From Poa pratensis (Eukaryota; Streptophyta; Magnoliopsida; Poales; Poaceae): DNA of 64,000 nt. The notes under the pieces are model-generated. The model ran no database searches. It was not told the origin of the DNA and worked only from the letters and a program-made list of their open reading frames with translations. Shown here piece after piece: positions 9,850-21,900 of the stretch. The position numbers and the translations under genes are program-made. Position 1 is the first letter of the stretch. The number at the start of each line of letters is the position of its first letter. The DNA is taken from positions 49,292,362 to 49,356,361 of the forward strand of contig CAMZMU010000062.1 of NCBI GenBank assembly GCA_947311845.1, given 5' to 3'.

Positions 9850-11703
9850 TCAGGGCACTTGGAGCCCTTGCCGTTTGTTGATTTGCACTAGCCCTTGCCG
9901 TTTGTTGATTTTCACTAGCTGTTGCCGTTTGTTGGTTTGCACTAGCCCTTGGCGTAGGACCAGAAGGAGCTGGTTGGCTCGGCGGTTGTTGACTTGTGCT
10001 TGCGGCGTTGCTGACCTGTGGTGCACGCGAGCATGCCCGGGGATGTCAATTTCCATCGCATTGAGAATTCCTTGATGACGATCCGAGATGACGCAGACTT
10101 CCCTTGTAGCGGGTATAACCCTGGTTCTCAATAGATGGAAAAACCATTCCCAATTATCATTGTTCTCTATCTCTACCAAAGCAAATGCCAAAGGCATCAA
10201 ACGGTTGTTCGCATCGTTCGCTATTGCCACCAAGAGTGTTCCCTTATATTGCCCGGTCAAGAAGGTGCCATCGACTGCGATCACATGCCTGCAATGTTCG
10301 AAGGCCTGAATGCATTGCTCAAAAGCCCAGAAAGCACGGTGAAATACTCTCACCCTTTTACCGTCGTTCTCTATCCACATTCCGCTAGCAGCCTCCACCA
10401 CATGTACCATGCCCGGGTTAGCATTACCCATCGCTAACAACAATCTGGGGATTCGGTTGTATGCTTCCGCCCAATCACCGTACAACATCTTGAATGCGGT
10501 TTGTTTGGCCTTCCATGCCTTTCCGTACTTCACGTCGTAGTTGAAGCGAGATTTCACCGTATCCTGAATATTCTTAACGGTCATGGTTGGGAGTGATGAT
10601 ATCTCCATCGATAGCTTGTAGGCGAGGAAGTGCTGTGTCAGTTGACGGTGATCTTTCTTCGCATCCTGGCCATCAAGCTTCTTCCCTTTGCACCTATGAG
10701 TTGATACGCAGCTAACTATTTTCCAAGAAGGGCCTCCCTTAACCGGTCTAGCACGAACAATCCATGGGCATCCCTTCTGTTCACATATCACCGTGTACCG
10801 TGTGTCCTTGTCCGAGTGAAACACCGTGTACGGGCGATGATGCTTCACAGAGTACTCCTTGATCCATACCTTCAGTTCCACCAAACTCTCAAACGTCAAC
10901 CCCTTAACTATCCCATCATCATCGTCACGGTACGACATTGGCCTAGCTCCGAGAACTAAACTTGTCCCACCATCAACCACTGCTTCATCCGCAAGGCTAA
11001 AATCACGGAACAATGGTATCCGAAGGTCATGTCCAGTTGCTTCCTTGAATATGTTGGCTCTTTCAACTTCCTTGGCCGTGAAACCATCCTCATCAATATC
11101 TTCAAGCGGTCCCTCATCATCAGAGTCTGATGCGTAACATCGGGAATAAGGGAGGCCAGGGTCCATATTCTCTTGGGTCAAATATGTGTCCAAATCACCA
11201 ACATTGTTGTTGTTCAGCTCCACTCCATCCCGATCATCCTCGTGGTCAGAGTTCTCTGTCAAGTTTGCATCATCATGCGCAATGTAAGCATCGGGGATTT
11301 CCTCTTGGCTAATAGGTGGTGGACTTCTTTGATGAACCGGCGAGGGAGGACGCCGGTTAAGGTCAAGGTCTAAACTGGAATCAACCTTCTTGGTCGCGAA
11401 CAACTCTAGAGCCTTGTCTTGCGACTCCGCAACTGTCTCCTTGTAAGCAATCCACCGTTGCTCCGAGTTGATACGCATTGTCTTCCAACGAATGTGCATG
11501 CCAAACCCCACATTGTGTCTACCCTCCAACTCCACAACAACACTTGCCTCTTTCCAATTCAACTCATCCCTCACCCCTTCCAAAACCTCCGCATAGCTCG
11601 GACTCCGTTCAAACACTATGTCACGCTCATCCGGGTCCGGCTCTATGCTCCCTCTCAAAAAAGCGTCCTTGTCCATATGATGCACATGAACAATTCTCGC
11701 CAT
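9850..11703 (-). CDS. MuDR-type MULE transposase, truncated
   Basis: A 617-residue ORF. Order: an N-terminal region with acidic linkers, a MuDR-type DNA-binding domain (around LTFESLVELKVWIKEYSV, with Cys pairs in CEQKGCPW and CVSTHRC), then the MULE DDE domain (HVIAVDGTFLTGQYKG, then PLAFALVEIENNDNWEWFF, then VISDRHQGILNAME). The first two catalytic Asp residues (VDGTF, SDRHQ) are visible. After 'IPGHARVHH' the family sequence stops and is replaced by a Gln/Arg/Lys-rich repetitive tail (NKRQGLVQ-type). The catalytic Glu and SWIM zinc finger are therefore missing, apparently by internal deletion. It lies inside the 8346-12379 TIRs and is probably inactive alone. Confidence 0.9.
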   Translation of the reverse strand: MARIVHVHHMDKDAFLRGSIEPDPDERDIVFERSPSYAEVLEGVRDELNWKEASVVVELEGRHNVGFGMHIRWKTMRINSEQRWIAYKETVAESQDKALELFATKKVDSSLDLDLNRRPPSPVHQRSPPPISQEEIPDAYIAHDDANLTENSDHEDDRDGVELNNNNVGDLDTYLTQENMDPGLPYSRCYASDSDDEGPLEDIDEDGFTAKEVERANIFKEATGHDLRIPLFRDFSLADEAVVDGGTSLVLGARPMSYRDDDDGIVKGLTFESLVELKVWIKEYSVKHHRPYTVFHSDKDTRYTVICEQKGCPWIVRARPVKGGPSWKIVSCVSTHRCKGKKLDGQDAKKDHRQLTQHFLAYKLSMEISSLPTMTVKNIQDTVKSRFNYDVKYGKAWKAKQTAFKMLYGDWAEAYNRIPRLLLAMGNANPGMVHVVEAASGMWIENDGKRVRVFHRAFWAFEQCIQAFEHCRHVIAVDGTFLTGQYKGTLLVAIANDANNRLMPLAFALVEIENNDNWEWFFHLLRTRVIPATREVCVISDRHQGILNAMEIDIPGHARVHHRSATPQAQVNNRRANQLLLVLRQGLVQTNKRQQLVKINKRQGLVQINKRQGLQVP

Positions 11704-13613
11704 TCCTAAAATAATATCAACAACAAACCATGAACAATTGTTGCCATACCTCCAAAATCTCCTAACCCTAACCCACCAATCTTAACAACTATGCTTCATG
11801 TTCATCACACAAACTAACATTTTAGCACTAGACACAAAAATATGCCAAAACAACATGAATGAATCAAAAGAATTTAGGTGACAAAATATTTCTAGGGTTT
11901 CCAAGATTTGAGCACTATACACACCAAATCCATGGATGAAAACAAAGGTAACAAGGGAGAGCACCTCTAGGAACTTGGGGAGCTCCGAATCCACGGAGGA
12001 AAGCTTGAAGGGGAGGAGGAGCTCCGGTGGCCGCCGCCCTGTGTGTGAGCTAAGTGAGGAACGAGGGGGAGAAGTGTGTGCCTGGGTCGGGCTCGGGCGG
12101 GCCTTGGCGCCTTACAAACCCTAGGCGAGCCGCGCCTTGGGCCGTGGCGCGGCCAAAATGGGAGCAGCGCCACAAGCCGTGGCGCCGCACTTACCGGCCT
12201 GGGGGCCCACTACGCCACGCTGGCAGGGTGGCAGCGCCATGGCGCACGGCGCGGCCGCATGGGATGCAGCGCCACGGAGGATGGCGCGGCAAAAATAGGT
12301 TAGTTCAGTGAAATTTTTTGGCACATAGGTCATTTCGTGAATTTTTTGCGCCACATAGGTCAGTTTTGTCAATTTTGCCGTGAGGTGAAGATGGCCGTCT
12401 TAATTATCCCATGCATTATCTGTTCGGCAAATCAGGGTCAGAGCAAAAGTTGACATGCATGATCGTGGTCTCGAATAATTACTAGGGTAGGATCTTCTGG
12501 GGACTGGAGCTCTGCAGCAATTTCTCGCACCAACTCCGAACGTGCCCTGATTTATTTTTTATGCGGTTGAATGTGTTGCACGTGTTTTGACCTTTGACCA
12601 TAGCAACAATTACATGACGCTATCTCGAGAATAGTCACAAAGTGTATTATGCTCCCGAGCATCAGTGAACCTGATCCTTTTAAAAATGAAAAAAATAATA
12701 TTTACAAGTTTCAAAATAATGTGAAAATAATCCGGAGGTAATATGATAAATTTAGATATTTGAAAATATGCATATCCAGATCCACATTTTTTTAATTTTT
12801 ATGTAGCCCATAATATAAAGTATTTGAAGTTGCAATTTTGCACGTTTGTTTAATACATCATTTGGCTACATCCGAAATTTGTTTCTAATTTTTGTGAAAC
12901 ATATAAATAGTATTTTGAATTTTCTTTTAATGGAGCAGATCACTAAAACTTGGAGCACTAAATCTCCTCTCGAGAATAGTGTTACATGGAGTATCAACGA
13001 ACTACCCAATGTATATACGCTACACACTAGAGTAGGCTACACGGGTTTATTATTTATGTGCCCTAGTTCGACTAGTTTTGCTCGTTTGTGCCCTACCTGC
13101 GTAGTTTTTCTCGTTTGTGCCCTACCTGATTCTTTCGTGGCCCGAAGACGGCCAAACGCGGCGTTTCCTTCGGGTCAACCTCCTTTGACCGTTACTTGAC
13201 CTGACAGGTGGGGACGGCTTGGCGAGTCTGACGCCTAGGTTGGAACATCTCGCGGCCGATTAACCATTTAATTTTGTACTTAATTACAAATATTCCGATG
13301 AATAATTTGTTGTCTGAATCAACATTTATTTATTCATTATTTAGTGAGAATTCGTTGATTAGTACTGAAATTAGGAAACTGAAACTGAAATTAACACTGA
13401 AATTAAATGATTAGGAAACTGAAACTGAAATTAGGATTCATAATTAGTATTTGCACAGGGAAACTGAAACTTAAACTGAAATTCCTTCATAATTCACAAC
13501 TGATTACAAAAGATTACTACGCCGGCGGCGGCTAATACTACTAATCAGTAGCAGTGCAACTACTGCACTGCTACAACGCCGGCGGCGGGCTCCAACTTCG
13601 TCCGCCTCGGCTC

Positions 13614-13936
13614 CTACATCCTCCGCCTCTTCGCTGGCGGTGCGTCGTCGTCGGAGTCGTCATCGTCGTCGTCCTCCTCCTCCTCCTCGGAGTCGGAGCC
13701 GTCGTTCGGCGGCTCCTCCTCCTCCTCCTCCTCCTCATCGTCGTCGTCGTCGGAGTCGGGGTCGGAGTCGGAGCCATGGCCGTCCTCGCCTTGGCTGTCG
13801 TCGTCGCCCTCGCCGTCGTCGTCGCTGTCGAGGTTCTCTTGCCAGTGACCGTAGCCCTCGTCCCACCACGGGATGGGGTTGCCCCGCCGTCCGAGTCGCT
13901 CGGAATGGCTTCATTCTGTCACCAGTGATCCGCCAT
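13614..13936 (-). pseudogene. acidic Asp/Glu/Ser-rich coding fragment in the second MULE
   Basis: One minus-strand frame reads NPIPWWDEGYGHWQENLDSD and then a long run of Asp, Glu and Ser, ending in a basic PPAKRRRM and a stop at 13614-13616. No ATG is in frame: the nearest ATG (13936, MADHW) hits a stop after five codons, in another frame. It may be a downstream exon or a frameshifted remnant. The acidic run followed by a basic cluster resembles nuclear chaperone-like tails, but I recognise no family. Confidence 0.45.
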
Positions 13937-14502
13937 GGCATCGAGAGGGAGGTTAGGGTTTTTTGGGAGAGAAGAGAGAACGGAGAGATTGGAGTTTTTT
14001 GGGATAGTAGAAAGAACTGCTTTGGAACCGCGACGCAACGGGGTTTTTATGTGTGAGGGGGATAGAGATGAATTCAATGCGTAGATCGATAACCTCCTGC
14101 GGCACCGAACAGGCGGATCGAACGCCTCGTTTTTGCCCAAACCAGTGTGAAATGACAACACATTTTACAGATTATATTCGCAATCATGACATCCTGTGAC
14201 CGCACTCGACGTCCAGTCGGAATGACATGCCTGTAAATGTTCAGCACGTCATCTGGTGCCCCTTGACGCGTGTAGTACAAGTGTCGAACAGTTGATGTGC
14301 ATTCAAGTTCTGCTCAGATTGACTGCAATTGGAAATGTTGTGAGACATCTAGACGTATGGGAAGCATTTTGTGCGAGAACTGACGCGATTAACTTTTTGT
14401 TTACGTGCATGTCTGCGTAGGTGCATCCGTCTCAACACACCAAGCGCGTTCTGGACGTGAAGTGGCACCCACAATGCGCGCTCTGGACGTGCATATCTGA
14501 TT

Positions 14503-15727
14503 AGATACGTGAATTTTTCGTCTGAATGTATATAGATATTTTTTTATAAACTTGAATCGTTGGTATACGACATAAGAAGACTATGTGCGCAGGTTTCCCT
14601 TTTTTTTTTTGATTTTTTTGAATTTTTGAAGCTCATTTCAATTATTGGTCAAATCTAACTTTGACCAACATTTGAACAAGTTTTAACATGAAATTTGAAA
14701 AACTAAGCCTGGATCCTTCTTAGTCACTCCAAAATGAAACTTTGGTGAGATTTTTGAAATTTCCATGTTGCAAATCCAAAACCCCTTCTCTTCACCCTTG
14801 AGTTCATACGACATAGTTTGAGATATATCACCTTAGATACATGAATTTTTCGTCTGAATGTATATAGACCTTGTTTATCAACTTGAATCGTTAGTATACG
14901 ACATAGGAAGACTATGTGCGCAGGTTTTCCCTTTTTTTGCTTTTTTTTGAATTTTTGAAGCTCATTTCAAATATCGGTCAAACCTAACTTTGACCAATAT
15001 TTAAACAAGTTTAAAACATGAAAATGAAAAACTAAGCCTGGATCCTTCTTAGTCACTCCAAAATGAAATTTTGGTGAGGTTTTTGAAATTTCCATGTTGC
15101 AACTCCAAAACCACTTCTCTTCAAACCTTGAGTTCATACGACATAGTTTGAGATATCACAATAGATACGTGAATTTTTCGTATGAATGTATATAAACCTT
15201 GTTTATCAACTTGAATCATTAGTATATGACATAAGAAGACTACGTGCGCAGGTTTTTTTCCCTTTTTTGATTTTTTTTGAATTTTTTATGCTCATTTCAA
15301 ATATCGGTCAAATCTAACTTTGACCAACATTTAAACAAGTTTAAAACATGAAAATGAAAAACTAAGCCTGTATCCTTCTTAGTCACTCCAAAATGAAACT
15401 TTGGTGAGGTTTTTGAAATTTCCATGTTGCAACTCCAAAATCCCTTCTCTTCAAACCTTGAGTTCATACGACATAGTTTGAGATATCACAATAGATACGT
15501 GAATTTTTCGTCTGAATGTATATAAACCTTGTTTATCAACTTGAATCGTTAGTATATGACATAAGAAGACTATATGCGCAGGTTTTTCCTTTTTTGATTT
15601 TTTTAAATTTTTTATGCTCATTTTAAATATCGGTCAAACCTAACTTTGACCAACATTTGAACAAGTTTTAACATGAAATTTGAAAAACTAAGCCTGGATC
15701 CTTCTTAGTCACACCAAAATGAAACTT
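14503..15727. repeat. four-copy tandem repeat of about 330 bp
   Basis: Units begin with GATACRTGAATTTTTCGTMTG at about 14503, 14836, 15163 and 15493. The last copy ends near 15727. Each contains TTTGACCAA(C/T)ATTTRAACAAG and CTAAGCCTGgATCCTTCTTA. Spacing is about 333, 328 and 330 bp. It occupies the centre of the second MULE. Confidence 0.88.
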
Positions 15728-16071
15728 TGACACTTTATCAAACTTGGCGTACCGAATGGGGATTTTGGCACACCAAATGGGAATTTTCACACATAATTGG
15801 AAACTTCAAAATGTCAATGCACAAGGCCAAGTTTCATAGCTAAGGGGTGAATATTTCCAACTTTCATCTTTGCAATTGTGTAGATTCATGGTAGACTAAG
15901 TTGTGAATTTTGGGCACAGAAAAAAACAAAATTTGCAAGAGTTTGACATAATTCATAATTAAAACACATAATATTGATTGGTGCATAGTACAAAATTATA
16001 AAATAGATCAACAACTAATATTCCTTGGTACCCTTGGCCTTGCCCGTAAAACAACTAATAACTAAAATGGA

Positions 16072-16617
16072 CTACCACTCGTCCTCGTCATCGGAAACCT
16101 CCACCGACTTGGACTTGCCCTTGCCCTTGCCGTCGACCTCCATTGGGGCGTTGCCCTTACTCTCCGAGCTGTTCAGAGCCTTCTGCAGGTCGTCCGCATA
16201 CTTCACGGCTCTCGCCTTCTCCGCGTCTTCTGATTCGACCACAGAAGCGACCAGAGCATCCATGAGCTGTTGCTGCTCGGCGGAATGCCTGGCCTGCTCC
16301 GTGGCTTGATAGTCGGCCCTGGCCCAGGCCATGCCCGGGTCCATGACCTCCTCCACCTCCTCCTCCTCCTCCTCGGACAGATCGATGAAGGGAATGGGAT
16401 CGGGAGCAATGGCCCTGCCCCTGCCCCTGCCCCTGCGCCTGCTCGGAGGAGACTCCCCGGATCGTCTAATCTCCCAGGATGAACGAATCCTGCTCGACCT
16501 TGGGGGAGTGCGCGCACGCCCACGGCCGCTGCCCTCGCTCAACTCAAGAAACCAAGGATAGCGGACGTGGCGATGGCGGTTCGAGCTGGGAGTGGAGCGG
16601 CCACCACCATGAGCCAT
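16072..16617 (-). CDS. unknown 181-residue MULE-borne ORF
   Basis: An intact ORF from the ATG at 16617. The N-terminus is His/Arg/Ser-rich with an Arg-Gly tract (RRRGRGRGRAIAPDPIPFID), followed by a pure acidic stretch (LSEEEEEEVEEVMDPG). The middle is Ala/Gln-rich and helical (YQATEQARHSAEQQQLMDAL, then EKARAVKYADDLQKALNSSE). The C-terminus is a Lys-Gly tract ending SVEVSDDEDEW. Composition suggests a nuclear or nucleic-acid-binding protein. It lies inside the second MULE's TIRs and shows no frameshift. No family is recognised. Confidence 0.55.
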   Translation of the reverse strand: MAHGGGRSTPSSNRHRHVRYPWFLELSEGSGRGRARTPPRSSRIRSSWEIRRSGESPPSRRRGRGRGRAIAPDPIPFIDLSEEEEEEVEEVMDPGMAWARADYQATEQARHSAEQQQLMDALVASVVESEDAEKARAVKYADDLQKALNSSESKGNAPMEVDGKGKGKSKSVEVSDDEDEW

Positions 16618-17226
16618 GGAAAGATGAGGGACTGGGCGAGGGTGTCAAGGAGAGGAAGAGGGGATCACTGGGCGCAATGGGCGGAACAGGCAAGGAAATG
16701 GCTCCTTTTCTAGCCATCTGCGGTCTGGACGGCGTCGCGTCCGGACTGGCAGTAATGGCGACCGGGCATTGATTCGGCTCGCCTGACTGCTCAGCTTGCG
16801 GCGGGACAGACTAGGCAAGAGAGACGCGAAGACGGCGGAGCAGATGCGCGGCCGGGCCGGCAGCGAAGGCGGCGAGGCAGCTTTTTGCCGGCCAGGGGGG
16901 GACACGCAATTGAAGGCGCGAGGACGGCGAGCACTGGCATGGACGCGCTCGTACGGCTGCATGCAAGCACTCCTCCTCCGCTGGCCCCACTTGTAAGCTT
17001 TAAGTTGGGGACGGGGAGCAGCATGGGTGCGCACGGGTGCATGCACTTCGGTGGGCCCACAAGTCACAGCTTCGTTAATGGTCAAAGGGCTTGACCGGAT
17101 GAAAACGTCCGTCTTCGCCATCGCGGGGCCAAGAAAGAGCCAGGTAGGGCACAGACGAGGAAAACTACGCAGGTAGGGCACAAACGAGCAAAACTAGTCG
17201 AGGTAGGGCACAGAAGTAATAAACCC

Positions 17227-18650
17227 AGGCTACACATGTTTGAGTAGGGTATTTTTGGCTGCCAATATCCAGTGATCCTTTATATTAAACTAGCAAAGTG
17301 CATGTGCGTTGCAACAGGTATAAAGTAAATCAAACATTTCATTTTTAAGTAATCTTTGATTTTGGTTCTATCATCGTTTTAGAACTATGTTGGCCTTTCC
17401 GAGATTTAAATTCCCTTACAGGTCCCATTATACAACAATCCACATAAAAGTAAAATAAAAGGTCACCTTGTACTTTCTAATCTTCTTTGTACTTCATGGG
17501 TATCCAAAAGTATGAAATCATCATGCATAAATTCACTTGTTAAATTTGAAGAGGACAAATACTATTATTTGGTATCACACATATCCAACCCATTATTTTA
17601 TATGATCCAAAACCAATTAATCTCATGTGAGAGTATGCAAATATAAGTGTAACTTGCAGCAACCTCAAGCAATTCAAGCTGAACTTATGTTTAAACGAAG
17701 GAACAAGTAAAAAAAAAAGAGGAGAAGAGAAACAAGAGGCTATTATATCATATGCCATGTTTTTTTATTGATTGATTGCTTCACGCAGGTTTAGCAAATA
17801 TTCCCGTGCATTGCGACGGGAACCAAACTCTTGAGAAAGTGTTCTATGATGACATAATCGTCACTTTGAGTTTTATATAAGTAAACAGCTGCCAGAATAC
17901 AGTGAGAAATCATGCAAGAAAAGGTTAAGGAATCACCAAAACTGGTCGATACACTTGTACTGAATAATTGCTAGTTCACAGTTGAATCTCACATGGTGTC
18001 GGTAAAATAAGCATCGTACTCAGTCCACAATCACACATGCAGTACAAATTATGAGCTTCCAGTAAGTGCTGAAAATGTCGGAATTACTGTTATTTGTACG
18101 ATACCAAGGAATGTGGAAATATTCCTGTTATTAAATTACGGAAAATGGTTCAATGAATTTGAGTACACATTGGAATCTGATTGTGTGCAAATTTATATCT
18201 TGTTTTCTTTTAACTAAATTATTAGGGGCCGGAGAGACTAATCTGATGCGAATGTTTCCATGATGTGCTATATTAAAGAACATGTCTTGAAATAGGTGTG
18301 GACAAAAGAATTCGACTGTTAAATTTCAGTCGCAATTAATTTGTACAGTTTGTAAGAATTTACATAGAATTTCCATGTGAACCGTGTATTCAGTTTTTTT
18401 ATGGTAAAAGAGAACTCTGATATATGTTTGGAATGAAGCTAGTCATTGTAAGCAGATCTTCTGACCGCAGCAGCATAGTCATGAACTAACAATAACAAAC
18501 AGGTCACCATAAGTTCTATCTCCGGAAGCTAGCTCGTGGTCCACAAATTGCTCTATCTTCTGATCTTTTTAAACAACACATTATCTGGATCTATTTTGCT
18601 GTGTTGTGGTTAAATCTGAGAAGTCCACAGGCTGTCCATCTCTAGATCAG
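17227..18650. other. AT-rich sequence with Helitron-like ends
   Basis: No gene is seen. Two minus-strand hairpin-plus-CTRR signatures (near 17290-17318 and 17791-17820) suggest Helitron 3' ends; these are annotated or discussed separately. Confidence 0.4.
17290..17318 (-). mobile_element. Helitron-like 3' terminus
   Basis: On the minus strand an imperfect hairpin (CCTGTTGCAACGCACATGC) is followed a few bases later by CTAG and then T, the layout of a Helitron 3' end. The body would extend to the right. The 5' TC end was not located. Confidence 0.4.
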
Positions 18651-18659
18651 GTGTTCTGC

Positions 18660-18835
18660 AAGAGTTGATGCAGAACTTTGAGTCCCAGAAAGACAGTAGT
18701 GGCTTCAGCGTCGAGGCAGTTATCAAAACTCCAGCCAGCATTGAGAACCGAGCCATCGCTGAGTTCCAGCACATCTAGTTTCCCTTTCCTTGATGAAGGA
18801 TCCATCACAGTTGAGTGTGAGAATTATAAGCTTCG
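18660..18835 (-). pseudogene. RNase H-like fragment of a retroelement
   Basis: Minus strand: LNCDGSFIKE, then after a frame change LSDGSVLNAGWSFDNCLDAE and LGLKVLHQLLQN. These match the start and first helix of the plant RVT_3 RNase H domain found at LINE 3' ends. Short, frameshifted and without clear ends. Confidence 0.5.
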
Positions 18836-18959
18836 AGTAGCACACCGCAGGTTCCACCATGCCTTAGCGAGAAGTTGGGCCCAGGAACAAGTGCATCGGA
18901 GAAGCATAGGAGAACACAACTTCGCCATTCAGCTTGCGATGCGTGCGATTTGACGGGGG

Positions 18960-21900
18960 ACCAGGCGAGCTCGGCGGCGGATGTCGGAATAGGCGAGCAC
19001 TGGCCACAACGAGCACTACCTGGCGCAGCTTTTCTCCCAATCCCATGGAGCTCTCTCGTCTCAGGCGCGGCTGCTGCTGCTGTCCACCTCCGTCTCAGGC
19101 GCTGGTCCTGCCTCCATGACGGAAGGAGATAGGGAAAGGGGCACAGGAGACGGCGAGTGGGGGGTTGTGGCGGGTGGTGGAGCTGGGAGGAATGAGAGTC
19201 TCAAGGAGCGTACGGCACAGGCGGTGGCCACCGCGCATCGTCTCCGATGCTGCCGGCCGGCGGGCTGCTAGTTCTCACGGCGATTCCTCATTTGAGGTGA
19301 TAGGATGAGGTGGGGAAGAGATAGGAAGTGGGTGTCTTTGTAAAATTCCCATAGACTGCTTCGTGTTCCTTAGATATAAATCGAACGTTCGTGGTTGAAA
19401 GATGGCAGACACACCGTCATCACCAACTGTGGTTTTTATAGGAGTATAGAAAAGGTTTAAAACCATGAATATAAAATGTTAAAAATTATTACGAAAATTT
19501 CAAGATGTACACAATGATGTACACTACAGACTAGCAAAAATGTCAGTTTTAAATAGTTTATATTCTGAGCTACACAAAAATAAAAATAAAGTATGTATTT
19601 GAGTATAGGCAAGAGAGCATATTTGCAAACAAAAATTAAAATAGAGTATGTATCAACAAACTATACATACACTACACACTAGAGTAGGGGATTTCTGACA
19701 CCCAAGATCCAGCGGTCCTTTACTTTAAAAAAGTTTAAAACCAAGTTTACAAGTTTTTAAAAATTATTATGAAAAAATCAAGATGTACACAATGATGTAT
19801 AGTACAATCCTGCAAAATGCCAATTTGAAATAGTTTACATTCCGAACTATGCAAAATATAAAAAAAGTATGTATTTGAGTATAGTGAAGAGAGCATTTTT
19901 AACCCATTTTTGTGCTGACCAGAATTTAAAGAATTAAACGTTGCGATATTCATGATTGTATGATATATTATTGACTACATCCAGATTTTGTTTTTCAAAC
20001 TTTTACAACTTTTAATATGATTTTTGATTTTTAAATAAAGTTATTGCAGGACATTGGGAGCCAACATGATTTTTCGCACACATTACTACTACTATCTTGA
20101 GTGAGGTGTTTTGACTCCCAAGATCCAGTGTGCTCCCGGTATTTTTAAAAATTGAAAATATTATTTTAATGTTTAAAAAAAATCTAAATAAAAATCACAT
20201 GTATTGTAGGCTTAACAAAAATCACAAAATCGTGGCTCCAAAAAGCAAAACAATTGTTTTTCTTCCAACATTTGTCTTGTTGTGCAAGCCACATTTTTAA
20301 AATATTATGATGCAAATTTGGTCGAACCCACTAGACATGTATATATAATTGTGTGACTTTTCTTCAGAATTTTTGGAGACCTAAAAGTTTAATTTTTGAT
20401 TTTTTAAATAAATAAGCGTGATCACTAGACCTTGGGAGATGCAAATGATTTCGTACTATCTTGGAGTGTTCATTGTAGTACATAGTAAACTTTTCGATCC
20501 ATGTACGTCGAGGTGATATATGTGATGCAGGCAAAAGATGCTGCTATGTAAACCCTAGGCTTCTGGTCCTTCAACTTTTTTGCTATCAGCAAAACAAAGT
20601 GGGATAGAAGACAACATGGCTGATCGATGATCGCGATGCAGCTGTGTGCAGCACTCTTTCACTCACCCGGATTATATGGTCGTGATTGTCTCATATTTCT
20701 GGTGAATCTTGTGTGGTCACATCACAGTTCCTTTACAAGAGGACATCCCAAATTACTGATACTACAATCATGAAATCGTCTTTGGTGTCCTCGCAGGAAA
20801 AATAAAGGCATCCATGGTAAATACAAAAGTGTTTTCATCAGAAGCTAAATTGATGACAACGTGGGAGGACCATCACAGGAAACGTGGTCTTCAAAAGTAG
20901 CAAGTCCGGTCCACATGGACCATACACCCAGGCAAATTCTTTGTGAAATAACTGAAACTTCTGAAAATTTTCTAGATGCATGCACAATGTGTGCCCAACA
21001 CAGAACAGAGCGTTTCATTTCAGAGCTTAAACGGAAATAATAGACTCAACTCCAAAGAAACACTTCACACACAAAATCCACATTTTTCTTCATCAGATAA
21101 GTATGTGTTTCCGTTTAAGCTCCGAATAACGCCTACTAATGTCTAGTGTTGTATAACATTCATGCCTTCAAATCACATATTTTTGGGATGATATATTTCT
21201 TGTATATGCACGTGGTACATGCCCGTTTTCAAACGAGTCCGATATGGTTCCATACCATTTATGAATTTGATATTAAAAGGCATAATCATGTATTTGAATC
21301 TGTATCCGTCCATTATCCGCTCCGCCTCCAAATCCAAAAAATATATTAATAGAGCTTATCGCATGCAAATAGTCATGACACCGTTTAACACCAAGAGATC
21401 TCAACATTGGATTTCTTTGGCATATCTCATCTCCTCTTCATTCATACGTCAACAACATGCAAATAGTATCAATGTGTTAATCACGTAAACGAGATTTTTT
21501 GGTTAATTATAGAAAAATCAAGCTAAAATAAAAAACAATGCAAATGTGAAACACACCAAGAAGGCCATCCACCAAGATTGTCCGCAAGTGTTAGAATATC
21601 AGAGAGGTTTTACTATAGGATAACATTCCTGCCTTTAAATCATGTATTTGTTGATAATATATTTCTCCAATATGCATGCCGTATTTGCCTGTCTGATCCG
21701 TTGATATACCATGTCTGAATCTGATATAATCCGCTTCAGATTTTGAAAGATAATATGATATAGGATATTGTTCGAGTAGTACGACCATATCTACCCAAGG
21801 TTCACCCCCGCTCCCTCATATCCCGCCAGTCGCCGTTGGCTCTCAGGTCGACCTCCCCCTCTCGTCCTCCTCTAGATTTGCTTCAACGTTAGAGATTTTT

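Larger units (their letters stand above)
8346..12379 (-). mobile_element. Mutator-like element (MULE) with 211-bp TIRs
   Basis: The element starts GGCAAAATTGACAAAACTG and ends with its reverse complement. The terminal inverted repeats (8346-8556 and 12169-12379) look identical over 211 bp. A perfect 9-bp TSD, GTGAGGTGA, flanks it (8337-8345, 12380-12388). Near-identical TIRs point to recent insertion. Inside, on the minus strand, are a truncated MuDR transposase and a charged coiled-coil ORF. Tandem subrepeats of about 120 bp lie at 8560-8830 next to the left TIR. Confidence 0.95.
13043..17226. mobile_element. second MULE, no recognisable transposase
   Basis: The ends begin GGGTTTATTAtTTaTGTGCC on both strands. 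The inverted repeats are strong over about 88 bp (13043-13130, 17139-17226) and remain alignable to about 150 bp. An exact 9-bp TSD, AGGCTACAC, flanks the element (13034-13042, 17227-17235). The interior has a short acidic coding fragment, a four-copy 330-bp tandem array and an intact 181-codon ORF, but no MULE transposase motifs. Structure confident; autonomy unlikely. Confidence 0.93.

Noticed and set aside
14503..15727. Regular repeats that could suggest a CRISPR-like array
   Set aside because: Units are 330 bp, have no spacers, and lie inside a plant MULE; this is a tandem array.
17791..17825. Third Helitron-like end (hairpin plus CTAA)
   Set aside because: The base after CTAA is A rather than the expected T and no partner end is visible; kept only as a remark.
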